From a bacterium HR15 (GTDB taxonomy: Bacteria > Armatimonadota > Fimbriimonadia > Fimbriimonadales > GBS-DC), in the NCBI GenBank assembly GCA_002898555.1, contig BEHR01000001.1, positions 1-64,000 on the forward strand: DNA of 64,000 nucleotides. The letters are read 5' to 3'. Position numbers and translations under genes: made by a program. The notes below the pieces were generated by a model, which ran no database searches, was not told the origin of the DNA, and saw only the letters and a list, made by a program, of their open reading frames with translations. Positions 1 to 8,501 of this stretch are shown here, in pieces (position 1 is the stretch's first letter; each line of letters starts with the position of its first letter).

Positions 1-897
1 ACCGATCAACGAATCGCGGAGTTGACCCTGGCAGTAGAGCGTCTCAGTGCCGAATTTGCAGAGTATCGGCGCACCACCGATCAACGAATCGCGGAGTTGA
101 CCCTGGCAGTAGAGCGTCTCAGTGCCGAATTTGCAGAGTATCGGCGCACCACCGATCAACGAATCGCGGAGTTGACCCTGGCAGTAGAGCGTCTCAGTGC
201 CGAATTTGCAGAGTATCGGCGCACCACCGACCAACGGATTGCCGAATTAGCGGAGGCGCAACGCCGCACCGAACAACAGGTGGCTGAGCTAACGCAGGTG
301 GTGGGGCAGCTCAGTGCCGAGTTTGCAGAGTATCGGCGCACCACCGATCAACGAATCGCGGAGTTGACCCTGGCAGTAGAGCGTCTCAGTGCCGAATTTG
401 CAGAGTATCGGCGCACCACCGACCAACGGATTGCCGAATTAGCGGAGGCGCAACGCCGCACCGAACAACAGGTGGCTGAGCTAACGCAGGTGGTGGGGCA
501 GCTCAGTGCCGAGTTTGCAGAGTATCGGCGCACCACCGATCAACGAATCGCGGAGTTGACCCTGGCAGTAGAGCGTCTCAGTGCCGAATTTGCAGAGTAT
601 CGGCGCACCACCGACCAACGGATTGCCGAATTAGCGGAGGCGCAACGCCGCACCGAACAACAGGTGGCTGAGCTAACGCAGGTGGTGGGGCAGCTCAGTG
701 CCGAGTTTGCAGAGTATCGGCGCACCACCGATCAACGAATCGCGGAGTTGACCCTGGCAGTAGAGCGTCTCAGTGCCGAATTTGCAGAGTATCGGCGCAC
801 CACCGATCAACGAATCGCGGAGTTGACCCTGGCAGTAGAGCGTCTCAGTGCCGAATTTGCAGAGTATCGGCGCACCACCGATCAACGGATTGCCGAA
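1..897 (+). repeat. 75-bp tandem repeats arranged in a 192-bp higher-order repeat
   Basis: Units of 75 bp encode the 25-residue coiled-coil block. An additional 42-bp block combines with two of them into a 192-bp higher-order unit that recurs at about 156, 348 and 540 with essentially no differences. The array starts before the window. The near identity points to recent expansion or homogenisation. Confidence 0.9.
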
Positions 898-1473
898 TTA
901 GCGGAGGCGCAACGCCGCACCGAGGAACAGGTCGCGCGACTCGCGGAAATCGTCGCGCAATTGTGCGATGAGGTTAAATCGTTGCGTGAATGGCAGCGTG
1001 GCGAGGCGGGGCGTCGTGAGGGTGAACGCTACGAACGCAACCTTGTCAAGCGCGCTGCCCTGCTGTTCATGGGCGGTCAAGGCGGTGCAACCGATAACCC
1101 TCTAGTTCAAGAGCGACTGGTTCGATGGCTGCGTCCGATTCTGGGCGAACGGATCCTATCGCCTGCCGAAGACCCATCCTTAGCCGATATCATCTGGTGG
1201 AAGGGCGACAAGGTGCTTATTGGCGAAGTCTCGCTTAAGATTGACCGGCACGATGTGTGGCGTGTGTTGCAGTGGGCACAACTGCTGCGGGACGCGGGTG
1301 TGGATGTTACACCCTTCGTCGCCGGCACAGAATGGGCAACTCCCGAAGCTCAGCAAATGGCGCAGGAAAACGGTGTCGAGTGGCTGATGGATAGCACACC
1401 CTCGCCGGGGCTCATCGCTTTCCGACGCCTGCCAGACCCTGCTACCGCGCTCGAACCGCCACCAGCGGACTGA
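1..1473 (+). CDS. Coiled-coil tandem-repeat protein with C-terminal PD-(D/E)XK-like domain (5' end outside window)
   Basis: The reading frame is open at the left edge, so the true start lies upstream; a TTG at 22 is only an internal codon of the repeat. Residues up to about 300 are tandem copies of a 25-residue unit (core LSAEFAEYRRTTDQRIAEL) mixed with a 14-residue unit AEAQRRTEQQVAEL, with heptad spacing typical of a long parallel coiled coil. The last ~150 residues are non-repetitive and contain ADIIWW followed by LIGEVSLKI. This acidic/E-x-x-x-K pattern resembles the DUF3782-type, PD-(D/E)XK nuclease-like tails known from cyanobacteria and other phyla. No signal peptide can be judged. Substrate is unknown. 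The stop overlaps the convergent lipoprotein gene by 32 bp. The repeats are almost identical at the DNA level, so the copy number is probably unstable. Confidence 0.8.
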   Translation, partial: TDQRIAELTLAVERLSAEFAEYRRTTDQRIAELTLAVERLSAEFAEYRRTTDQRIAELTLAVERLSAEFAEYRRTTDQRIAELAEAQRRTEQQVAELTQVVGQLSAEFAEYRRTTDQRIAELTLAVERLSAEFAEYRRTTDQRIAELAEAQRRTEQQVAELTQVVGQLSAEFAEYRRTTDQRIAELTLAVERLSAEFAEYRRTTDQRIAELAEAQRRTEQQVAELTQVVGQLSAEFAEYRRTTDQRIAELTLAVERLSAEFAEYRRTTDQRIAELTLAVERLSAEFAEYRRTTDQRIAELAEAQRRTEEQVARLAEIVAQLCDEVKSLREWQRGEAGRREGERYERNLVKRAALLFMGGQGGATDNPLVQERLVRWLRPILGERILSPAEDPSLADIIWWKGDKVLIGEVSLKIDRHDVWRVLQWAQLLRDAGVDVTPFVAGTEWATPEAQQMAQENGVEWLMDSTPSPGLIAFRRLPDPATALEPPPAD

Positions 1474-2797
1474 TAGCGCGCGTCGATTGATCGTTGCTGT
1501 ACGCCAGCACCACAAGATAGTAGATGCGTCCCGGCGTGAAGTTCGGTCCCGTATAAACCAAGCTCGTGTTTGGCGCGAACACCTTCGCCGCGCCCGGATT
1601 GTTTAGGTCGGACGGATAGAATGGCTGCACTCCATAGTCGGGCAAACGGTCATAAATCAGCACCAGATAATAGTCTGCGCGTTCCACCGCGGTCCAGGAG
1701 AGGATCAGCGAGCGCGAATCGACCAGAGCATCGGGGTGCGGTTCCACGAGCTGAACCGGCATGAAGGGACGCGCGATGGCGCGATTGCTGCGCCCCGATG
1801 AGGAACCAGGGAGGTCATCCAGATAATCGGTGTTGAGCGCGACCATCTCATAGTAATAGGTCACATTGGGCTGCAACGCAGGATCTAAATCAGCGAAGAA
1901 ATCGGCTAACGGGTCGCGTAGGAAAGCAATCGCGTTCGATTCCAGCTCCTGCAGCGTCGTGCCTCGGAAGATGCCGTAGCCCAGCAGGCTCGACTGCTGT
2001 TCGAACTCCCAGCTTAGATCGACCTCAATCCAGTAATCGCCCGCGGCACGGCTGGGCGGGCGCAGTGGGTGGTGGCGCAATCGCTCGTCGAAGAGGGCGC
2101 GGATAGCGTTATAGGCGCGTAGTTGGCGATAATTGCGGGTCGCCATCAGCTCGCGCGGCATCGTCCAAGCGGTTGCCGTCAGGTTCCGTGGCGCATTCAC
2201 AGGGCGATTGCTGGAATAGTTCAGCGTGAAGCTGATGAGGCTGGTCTCACGGGCGCGAATCGCCACAGTGTGACGGGTGTTCTCGTAGCCGGGCGCAGAG
2301 GCAACCAGTGGATACTCGAAGCCTGCAGGCAATCCATCGATGCGATAATAGCCGCGCTTGTCGGTAATCGCCAGAGCACTGCTTAATGCGCCGCCGGCGA
2401 ACACGCGAGCGCGCTCGATGCCACGCCCCAGCGGATCCATCACAAATCCCTCCACTGATCCCTGCAAGTCGGATGGAGCAACCATGATGTTGATGTTTTT
2501 GCTTTGCTCATTTGGGAATACCTGCGCTACTTGCCGACCCGTGTATTCACGGTTATTAATCCGTGCGCGCGCAAAGATAGTGGTGAAGCCCTCTGGCACA
2601 TTGGTCAGATAAAAAGAGCCGTTATGCAGAGTGCGCGTGGAGCTAACCGTGCTGCCCATGGCGGTTACCTCCGCGTTCGCCACGGGGTTGCCATCCACAT
2701 CCGTGACAGTGCCAGAGATGATGCCCATCTTCTGTTCCTTGCCGCAGCCTGCAAGCAGAATACTAAGCCCTATCAGCCAGCTAAGCAGTTGCTTCAT
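1442..2797 (-). CDS. Lipoprotein with carboxypeptidase-regulatory-like and fibronectin III-like domains
   Basis: The start at 2797 gives MKQLLSWLIGLSILLAGC, a textbook lipoprotein signal with lipobox LLAGC; an ATG two codons earlier (2803) is equally possible. Residues ~25-110 and ~115-200 are two carboxypeptidase-regulatory-like (transthyretin-like) beta sandwiches (GTVTDVDGNPVANAEV; GFVMDPLGRGIERARV). The remaining part looks like fibronectin III-type repeats (APRNLTATAW; LSWTAVERADYYLVLI). Such proteins sit on the cell envelope and bind or scaffold; no catalytic residues are seen. The gene is divergent from fliM and overlaps the end of the upstream coiled-coil gene tail to tail. Confidence 0.8.
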   Translation of the reverse strand: MKQLLSWLIGLSILLAGCGKEQKMGIISGTVTDVDGNPVANAEVTAMGSTVSSTRTLHNGSFYLTNVPEGFTTIFARARINNREYTGRQVAQVFPNEQSKNINIMVAPSDLQGSVEGFVMDPLGRGIERARVFAGGALSSALAITDKRGYYRIDGLPAGFEYPLVASAPGYENTRHTVAIRARETSLISFTLNYSSNRPVNAPRNLTATAWTMPRELMATRNYRQLRAYNAIRALFDERLRHHPLRPPSRAAGDYWIEVDLSWEFEQQSSLLGYGIFRGTTLQELESNAIAFLRDPLADFFADLDPALQPNVTYYYEMVALNTDYLDDLPGSSSGRSNRAIARPFMPVQLVEPHPDALVDSRSLILSWTAVERADYYLVLIYDRLPDYGVQPFYPSDLNNPGAAKVFAPNTSLVYTGPNFTPGRIYYLVVLAYSNDQSTRAISPLVAVRAR

Positions 2798-2944
2798 CGC
2801 CATGCAGTTGGACGATTCAATATTCCCACTGTTTCCCCTGCTTGCAGCCGCTATCGGTTGCCTGAAAAAGCCCCTTGTGCTTGCCGATAATCGGAGACAT
2901 GGGGGAAAAGGCTTGATAAAGCGCGTTCTCCCGTGCATCAAACG

Positions 2945-3949
2945 ATGAGCGAGATCCTATCGCAGGCAGAGATTGAGGCGTTGCTGGCAACGCTGGCATC
3001 CGATGCACCGGTTGGGGGGGCTGCCCCGGAGGAGGGTTCACCCAGCCCGTTTACAGCGCGCCAAAAGCGTTCGGTCGCCTATGAGGTGTACGATTTCCGT
3101 CGCCCCGACAAATTCTCGCGCGACCAGCTGCGTACCCTGCAAATGATTTTTGAGACCTTCGCCCGCCTGTGTGCCACGAACCTCGCCACCTACCTGCGTG
3201 TCCCCGTGCATATCGAACTCATTTCGTTGGAACAAATCCCGTTCGAGGATTACCTGCGCTCCTTGCGCCAGTCGGCGTTTATCATCTTCAGTGCGCCTCC
3301 GCTTTCGGGCGAGGCAGTGCTGGAGATGGAGTATTCGCTGGTGTTCACGCTGCTGGATCGCCTGCTCGGAGGTCCTGGACGCCCCGTAGAGCGCGCGGCG
3401 TTTACCGATATCGAACGCCCGCTCGTGCTGGCGCTGGCAGAGCGCATGATGCTTGCATTCAAGAGCGCGTGGGAGAGCATCTTGCAGATCGACCCGCACA
3501 TCGAGGGGATGGAGACCAGCGCGCAGTTCGTGCAGATTGCGCCACCCAGCGACATCGTGATTGCGGTGCTGATGGAGGCGCGCGTAAGCGATCGGCGCGA
3601 CGCGATGAGCCTGTGCGTGCCCCATATGGTCATCAAACCCATCACACCGCGCCTCAGCTCGCAGAACTGGGTCGCTTCATCTGGCAAGCGCACAACACCG
3701 CTCCTGCGCCAAGCGCTCACCCAGCACTTGTGCCACTCGCCACTTACATGCGTCGCCCGCTTGGGACGCACCACCATGCGCTTGCGTGAGCTACTCCAGC
3801 TCAAAGTGGGCGACCTCATTGTGCTGGATACCCCTGCCCACGGCGCGATTGACCTGCTGGTGGAAGGGCGCGGCAAGTTCCGGGGTAAACCCGCTATCCG
3901 CAATCGGAGGATTGTGTTGAGTATTACCGAAGTCATTCGGGAGGCATGA
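2945..3949 (+). CDS. fliM: Flagellar motor switch protein FliM
   Basis: 334 residues, the usual FliM length. It begins with MSEILSQAEIEALLATL, the conserved N-terminal CheY-P binding helix, followed by a CheC-like middle domain carrying the LLGGPGRP motif and a C-terminal SpoA (FliMN_C) domain (LLQLKVGDLIVLDTP). FliM forms the C-ring with FliG and FliN and sets the direction of rotation. The start at 2945 is chosen because the conserved motif begins there; an in-frame ATG four codons upstream lacks support. First gene of a tight fliM-fliY/N-fliO-fliP run; FliY/N starts 5 bp after the stop. Confidence 0.95.
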   Translation: MSEILSQAEIEALLATLASDAPVGGAAPEEGSPSPFTARQKRSVAYEVYDFRRPDKFSRDQLRTLQMIFETFARLCATNLATYLRVPVHIELISLEQIPFEDYLRSLRQSAFIIFSAPPLSGEAVLEMEYSLVFTLLDRLLGGPGRPVERAAFTDIERPLVLALAERMMLAFKSAWESILQIDPHIEGMETSAQFVQIAPPSDIVIAVLMEARVSDRRDAMSLCVPHMVIKPITPRLSSQNWVASSGKRTTPLLRQALTQHLCHSPLTCVARLGRTTMRLRELLQLKVGDLIVLDTPAHGAIDLLVEGRGKFRGKPAIRNRRIVLSITEVIREA

Positions 3950-3953
3950 CGGC

Positions 3954-4910
3954 ATGCACGAGGTCGCACCGGAGATCCTAACCAGCTTCGTTATTAAGCA
4001 GGGGCAAATCTGGCAGAGCGTAGCGCTCTACCTGTCTGAGCAGAGTGGGGCAGCTGTGGAGATCCCCATCCCCACGACCGAATCGACGCCAATCGGTGAG
4101 TTCAGCAGCCTGAGTGTTGACCCCGTGCTCCATGCGCAAGCGGGCTTTGCGGAGCTGGAGGGCGAACCCTGCCTTTTCGTTGTGGGCGAGCAACCGGCGG
4201 AACGAGAAGCTGCCGAGAAAGCCCTGTATGAGGCAGTATTAGGTAGCGCGCCGGACACACTGGACGACGCCGCGCTCGCTGCCCTGCGCGAGTTTTTCAC
4301 CCACCTGATGCAGGGGCTGGCAATCGCCTTTGGCAATCTGCGCAGCACCTCCTTCACCACATCAGAAATCGTTCTCAAACGCGATCCCGTCGTCTTTCCA
4401 CCGAACTTTTTGAGCGTGGACGAAGTAATTGCTGTGCGGCTAACGATCAATGTTCCGGAGCGCGAGCCGATCCCGCTTACATGGTTGCTCACGGGCGCGC
4501 TGGCTGCCCAGCTGCTCGGCATGCCCATCCAAACAACCGATCCGTTGTCCGCGCTCGCCTTTGATGAAGAACCTGCCATGCCACCCGCTGCTTCCCAACC
4601 TGCCTCGATGGGCTTCAACCCTTTCGGGGAGGTGGAAGAATCGACGCCGCGCAATCTGGATCTGCTGATGGACATCCCGCTGGAGGTGTCGGTGGAGCTG
4701 GGGCGCGTCACGCTGCTGGTCAGCGAACTATTGGAAATTGGCACCGGCTCCATCGTGGAACTCAAAAAAGTGGCTGGTGAGCCAGTGGAGGTGCTGGTGA
4801 ACGGGCGACTGATTGCACGCGGCGAGGTGGTCGTGGTGGAAGATAACTTCGCCGTGCGCATCACCGAGATTATCTCTCCGATGGAGCGCGTGCAAAGATT
4901 GGGGGCATGA
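3954..4910 (+). CDS. fliN: Flagellar motor switch protein FliY/FliN
   Basis: 318 residues, much longer than enterobacterial FliN. The last ~80 residues form the SpoA domain (MDIPLEVSVELGRVTLLV; VNGRLIARGEVVVVEDNFAV), diagnostic of FliN. The N-terminal ~200 residues resemble the CheC-like region of FliY, but CheC phosphatase signature residues cannot be pinpointed by eye, so phosphatase activity is uncertain. It is a C-ring component. It lies between fliM (5-bp gap) and fliO (4-bp gap), in a polycistronic arrangement. Confidence 0.9.
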   Translation: MHEVAPEILTSFVIKQGQIWQSVALYLSEQSGAAVEIPIPTTESTPIGEFSSLSVDPVLHAQAGFAELEGEPCLFVVGEQPAEREAAEKALYEAVLGSAPDTLDDAALAALREFFTHLMQGLAIAFGNLRSTSFTTSEIVLKRDPVVFPPNFLSVDEVIAVRLTINVPEREPIPLTWLLTGALAAQLLGMPIQTTDPLSALAFDEEPAMPPAASQPASMGFNPFGEVEESTPRNLDLLMDIPLEVSVELGRVTLLVSELLEIGTGSIVELKKVAGEPVEVLVNGRLIARGEVVVVEDNFAVRITEIISPMERVQRLGA

Positions 4911-4914
4911 AAAA

Positions 4915-5511
4915 ATGCGCATCTACAGCCTCTTATTGATTGGGTTGTTGGCGGTAAGCAGCTGGGCACAGGTCGATTCGGAGAAGCTGCCACCAGGTGC
5001 GTTGGGTACGCGGCGCAGCATGCCACTCCGCCCAACAGCGTCTTCAGGGAGCTATGCCTGGCTGCAAATGACCCTGGCGATGCTTCTCATGGCAATCGGG
5101 CTGCGGTATGGCTTACCTCGCCTGATTGGCTGGGCGGGCAAAGCAGGCATCGGCTCGCGCTTAGATGGTGAAATCCGCCTGCTGGAGAGCCGTGCCGTGC
5201 CAGGGGGCAGCCTCCTGATGGTCAAGGCACGCGACCGCTTACTCCTCATCGGTGCCACACCTCAAAGCATGCAACTGCTTGCCGATTTGACCGAGACGCC
5301 CCCCTCCCACGCGGTGGGGGAGAGGATGAGGGTAGGGGATGCCACCTTCGAACAGCTTCTCCACCACACCGCTTCGCAGAACATAGCCGCTCGCAGCATG
5401 GCGCACCCCATGACACCGCTCGACCTCCAGCAGGAAGTAGCAGATGAGCTTCAGACACACATGGAGCAGGCACGCGCCCGCCTGTTGCAGATGGCGCACC
5501 GGAGAGGATGA
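4915..5511 (+). CDS. fliO: Flagellar biosynthesis protein FliO
   Basis: 198 residues starting MRIYSLLLIGLLAVSSWAQ, a signal-like N-terminus, then a second hydrophobic segment at ~45-63 (LQMTLAMLLMAIGLRYGL) and a soluble domain with LLESRAVPGGSLLMVKARDRLLLIGAT, the typical FliO fold that helps assemble FliP into the export gate. Identification rests on this pattern plus the position immediately before fliP. Residues ~130-140 (ETPPSHAVGERMRVGDA) are encoded by a G/C palindrome that looks like an inserted repeat element, retained in frame. Confidence 0.85.
   Translation: MRIYSLLLIGLLAVSSWAQVDSEKLPPGALGTRRSMPLRPTASSGSYAWLQMTLAMLLMAIGLRYGLPRLIGWAGKAGIGSRLDGEIRLLESRAVPGGSLLMVKARDRLLLIGATPQSMQLLADLTETPPSHAVGERMRVGDATFEQLLHHTASQNIAARSMAHPMTPLDLQQEVADELQTHMEQARARLLQMAHRRG
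5299..5337 (+). repeat. Palindromic repeat element inside fliO
   Basis: A C-run, TCCCACGCGGTGGG, a G-run and then GAGGATGAGGG form an imperfect hairpin. It resembles the element near 45,650 and, in reverse, the one inside leuS near 37,500: C-rich arm, CCCACGC-like centre, G-rich arm, trailing GTGAGGG-like tail. It is translated in frame here. Confidence 0.55.
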
Positions 5512-5514
5512 GCC

Positions 5515-6333
5515 ATGCGAGGTATTGGGCAAGTAGCAAGTAGCAAATGGCAAGTAGCCCGTGGTGAGTGGCGCATGGTGAGCGCAGGGACTACTCGATG
5601 GGCGATGCTGGGGATATTGCTGCTAATTCCCGTCGCCCTCGTAGCGCAAGAAAGCATCCCTGTGCCGCGCATCACCGTGGGCGTAGACTCCGCACGCACC
5701 CCCCAGGAGGTCTCCACCTCACTGCAGATACTTGCCTTGCTCACCCTGTTGTCCGTCGCGCCCTCCATCCTGCTCATGATGACCGCCTTCACCCGCATCG
5801 TTATTGTGCTCTCGTTTCTGAAGAGCGCATTAGGCACACCCAACATTCCACCGACTCCTGTGCTGGTGGGGTTGAGCCTCTTTCTCACTTTCTATGTCAT
5901 GTCACCCACGCTGGAACAGATAAATCGAGAGGCACTACAGCCTTATATGAAGAAACAGATCTCTTTTGAGCAAGCGTTGGCGCGTGCCGAGAAACCCGTC
6001 CGTCAGTTTATGCTGCGCCAGACCTATACGGAGGACCTTAATCTCTTCCTGCGTATGCGCAAACAGCCTGCACCACGCACCCCAGACGAAGTGCCCCTCA
6101 CCATCCTAATTCCCGCTTTTATTCTGAGTGAACTCAAGACAGCATTCCTCATCGGCTTCTACATCTATATTCCGTTCCTCGTGATCGATCTGGTGGTGGC
6201 AAGTATTTTACTCTCGATGGGTATGATGATGCTGCCACCTGTGGTGGTCTCGATGCCTGCCAAGTTGCTGGTATTCACCCTTGCCAACGGCTGGAGCGTA
6301 TTAGCACAGGCACTGGTGCAAGGTTTTCGATAG
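5515..6333 (+). CDS. fliP: Flagellar type III export pore protein FliP
   Basis: Contains the conserved FliP core MTAFTRIVIVLSFLKSALG and NIPPTPVLVGLSLFLTFYVM, then a loop and two C-terminal membrane helices (FLIGFYIYIPFLVIDLVVAS; LSMGMMMLPPVVVSMPAKLL). FliP pentamers form the core of the flagellar export gate. The annotated ATG (5515) lies 3 nt after the fliO stop. A second ATG at 5575 starts MVSAGTTRWAMLGILLL, a normal cleavable signal; the 20 residues before it are encoded by a GCAAGTAGC-type repeat and are probably not original. No fliQ or fliR follows. Confidence 0.95.
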   Translation: MRGIGQVASSKWQVARGEWRMVSAGTTRWAMLGILLLIPVALVAQESIPVPRITVGVDSARTPQEVSTSLQILALLTLLSVAPSILLMMTAFTRIVIVLSFLKSALGTPNIPPTPVLVGLSLFLTFYVMSPTLEQINREALQPYMKKQISFEQALARAEKPVRQFMLRQTYTEDLNLFLRMRKQPAPRTPDEVPLTILIPAFILSELKTAFLIGFYIYIPFLVIDLVVASILLSMGMMMLPPVVVSMPAKLLVFTLANGWSVLAQALVQGFR

Positions 6334-6526
6334 GAGGGGCGTTTGCCTCACGCAGGGGGACCCCTTGAACGGCAGCTGTGTAGGGTATACTTACTGTAGT
6401 GTAGCCATCCATCGCGGACAGGTTCGGTGTGGAAGGTGAAACACAGGAGTAGGGCGGCACTTTGCTGATGGGCTATCAATACCCTGATGAGGGATTGCCA
6501 TCGGGTATAATGGAGATGCTCTCGGT
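6334..6526. other. Intergenic region fliP to tRNA-Ala
   Basis: No gene is supported here. The stretch holds a TATAAT at 6506-6511, about 15 bp before the tRNA, as a likely -10 box without a convincing -35 box. A purine-rich part around 6420-6450 looked RNA-like but matches no small RNA that I can recognise. Confidence 0.5.
6506..6511 (+). promoter_or_regulatory. -10 box of the tRNA-Ala promoter
   Basis: TATAAT preceded by a GG, 15 nt upstream of the mature tRNA 5' end. The 17-18 nt upstream position shows no TTGACA-like box. Confidence 0.5.
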
Positions 6527-6602
<76 letters not shown>

Positions 6603-6663
6603 AACTCAATTCCGCTGCAAAAGCAACCGAATCTACCCTCTGCCACTTGCACAACTTGTCATT

Positions 6664-7590
6664 TCACTGATTGCTTCGGGGCAACGCGAACGGCACACGG
6701 GCAGGCAGGACCTCGCAGTGCAGGTGGCTGGTGTAGAGCAGTTCGCCATCGACCGATACAGGTTCCACATCGGGTAGCCAGAGGCGCACATTGCGCGCCC
6801 GCCAGCTATGCACCGCCGGATGTCCGAGATGCTCGCCACGCAACGCTTTGGGGAACTGGCGCAGGAATTCCAAGCGCGGGATATATTCGATCAGGCACAC
6901 ATCGAAGCAGCCGTCGTCGAACTCGGCGAAGGGGGCGATACGGATGCCTCCCCCATAGCTGCGCCCGTTCGCGATGGCGACCAGCAGGGCTGCTTGCTCG
7001 ATGCGCTGCCCATCGATCTCCAGCTGCAGCGTCACAGGCTGATAGTACCAGAGCTGCTTCAGGATAGCGATGAGATAGGCAAGGCGCCCCCACCGCTGTT
7101 TGAGGCGTTCGCTGGTAGCGTCGTTCACGCGGGCATCGAAACCGACCCCCACCACATTGAAAAAGTAATGCTCGCGTCCATCGGGCAGCCGGATACGCCC
7201 TGCATCCAGTGTTTGGCAGATAGGGTGTGCCAGTCCGGGCAGTATCTGTTGCAGCCGTTTCGGCACGCCCAGCTCACGCGCGGCGTCGTTCGCGGTCCCC
7301 ACAGGCAAGCAGGCGATGCGCGTGGTGTCACCCACCTCCCCTGCTTCGAGAGCGCGGAGGTAGCCACCGACCACACTACTCAGCGTGCCGTCGCCACCTG
7401 CTGCGACGCAGACCGCACCCTCCCTGGCAAGCTTTGCCGAGACCGCAATCCCTTCTTCCAGCGAGCGGGTGCAGATCGTTTGCCACTGTTCCAGCGCGGT
7501 ACGCACGACGCGCAGCCGCTTCGTCGCGCGCCCTCCCCCCGCGCTGGGGTTCACAACCAGATACCCTCGCTGCACACTCTCTCGATTCAA
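6664..7590 (-). CDS. Diacylglycerol/lipid kinase family protein (DagK/YegS/BmrU-like)
   Basis: 308 residues from a TTG start at 7590 with an AGG-type ribosome site; a GTG at 7575 is the alternative. The N-terminal nucleotide-binding motifs are typical: YLVVNPSAGGG, then VAAGGDGTLSSVVGG and LPVGTANDAARELG. The C-terminal half carries the family's lipid-binding sandwich (FFNVVGVGFDARV; NGRSYGGGIRIAP; DGCFDVCLIEYI; VEPVSVDGELL). Members phosphorylate diacylglycerol or related lipids at the inner membrane. It is divergent from pyrH with a 160-bp spacer. The exact lipid cannot be assigned. Confidence 0.9.
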   Translation of the reverse strand: MNRESVQRGYLVVNPSAGGGRATKRLRVVRTALEQWQTICTRSLEEGIAVSAKLAREGAVCVAAGGDGTLSSVVGGYLRALEAGEVGDTTRIACLPVGTANDAARELGVPKRLQQILPGLAHPICQTLDAGRIRLPDGREHYFFNVVGVGFDARVNDATSERLKQRWGRLAYLIAILKQLWYYQPVTLQLEIDGQRIEQAALLVAIANGRSYGGGIRIAPFAEFDDGCFDVCLIEYIPRLEFLRQFPKALRGEHLGHPAVHSWRARNVRLWLPDVEPVSVDGELLYTSHLHCEVLPARVPFALPRSNQ

Positions 7591-7643
7591 GGATACCTGC
7601 CCGATTCCTGCTATCTGGAGGGTGAACCTCCCAGCGTGTAGGG

Positions 7644-7661
7644 GCAGACCTGCGTGTCTGC
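7644..7661. repeat. Small hairpin of a GGGGCAGACC-type repeat
   Basis: GCAGAC-6 nt-GTCTGC preceded by GTAGGG. It resembles the hairpin at 9110-9133 (GGGGCAAAC/GTTTGCCCC), suggesting a small dispersed intergenic repeat family. Confidence 0.45.
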
Positions 7662-7702
7662 TAAAAAACTCCAACTCGCCGAGAAGCCCCTCCTCAATGA
7701 AA

Positions 7703-7732
7703 TTGCCGCCCTCTGTGCGCACGGGGTATACT
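7703..7732 (+). promoter_or_regulatory. Sigma-70-like promoter of pyrH
   Basis: TTGCCG at 7703-7708 and TATACT at 7727-7732 with an 18-bp spacer, 17 bp upstream of the pyrH ATG. AGGAGA lies just before the start codon. Confidence 0.6.
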
Positions 7733-7749
7733 CCTGTACAGGAGAACCT

Positions 7750-8487
7750 ATGGAAAATAAGTCGTCTATCTCGCGGCGATGGCAGCGCGTGCTGGTTAAG
7801 CTCAGCGGCGAGGCGTTTGCAGGTGAGAAGGGTGTGGGGCTCGACCCCGACGCCATCAACTATCTGGCGCGGGAGCTGATTAGCGCGCACGAACTGGGCC
7901 TCCAGCTTGCGGTGGTGGTCGGTGGTGGCAACATCGTGCGTGGCAGCGCGTTCGCCAAGACAGGCATCGAGCATGCGACGGCTGATTATATGGGCATGCT
8001 CGCCACCGTGATTAACGCGCTTGCGCTCCAAGCCGCCATCGAACACTACGGGGTGGATACGCGCGTGCAGTCCGCGATCACGATGCAAGCCGTTGCGGAG
8101 CCGTTCATTCGGCGGCGTGCCATCCGCCACCTGGAGAAAGGGCGCATTGTGATTCTGGCGGCGGGCACGGGGAACCCCTTCTTCACCACCGATACCGCTG
8201 CCTCGCTACGCGCAGTGGAACTGAATGCCGACGCCCTGCTCAAAGCGACTAATGTGGATGGCGTCTATGACCGTGACCCACGCCAGCATGCGGATGCCGT
8301 AAAATTTGACAGCCTCTCCTTTGAGGAAGCGCTGCAGCGACAGCTACGCATTATGGATTTGACCGCCTTCACGCTCTGCATGGAGCGCAAGATGGAGGTG
8401 GTTGTGTTCAATATCTGGGAGCCGGGCAACCTGCGCCGTGTGTTGCAAGGGGAGCCGATCGGCACACTCGTCCATAACAACCCTTAG
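7750..8487 (+). CDS. pyrH: UMP kinase
   Basis: 245 residues, the normal size. It phosphorylates UMP to UDP with ATP in pyrimidine nucleotide synthesis. Seen: LVKLSGEAFAGEKGVGLD, VVVGGGNIVRG, ADYMGMLATVINALALQ, the acceptor region GTGNPFFTTDTAASLRAVEL and KATNVDGVYDRDP, all hallmarks of bacterial PyrH (amino-acid kinase fold). ATG 7750 is chosen because AGGAGA sits correctly upstream and the promoter lies just before it. Followed after 14 bp by frr, the usual pyrH-frr order. Confidence 0.98.
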   Translation: MENKSSISRRWQRVLVKLSGEAFAGEKGVGLDPDAINYLARELISAHELGLQLAVVVGGGNIVRGSAFAKTGIEHATADYMGMLATVINALALQAAIEHYGVDTRVQSAITMQAVAEPFIRRRAIRHLEKGRIVILAAGTGNPFFTTDTAASLRAVELNADALLKATNVDGVYDRDPRQHADAVKFDSLSFEEALQRQLRIMDLTAFTLCMERKMEVVVFNIWEPGNLRRVLQGEPIGTLVHNNP

Positions 8488-8501
8488 TGAGGAGGGAGAG
8501 C

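Noticed and set aside
156-728. Three identical minus-strand open frames in the coiled-coil gene
   Set aside because: They are shadows created by the 192-bp repeat, with no start signals.
1-900. CRISPR-like regular repeats at the left edge
   Set aside because: The repeats are in frame, contiguous without unique spacers and encode a coiled coil; not a CRISPR array.
6420-6450. SRP RNA-like stretch before the tRNA
   Set aside because: It lacks the conserved domain IV loop motifs and has no clear fold.
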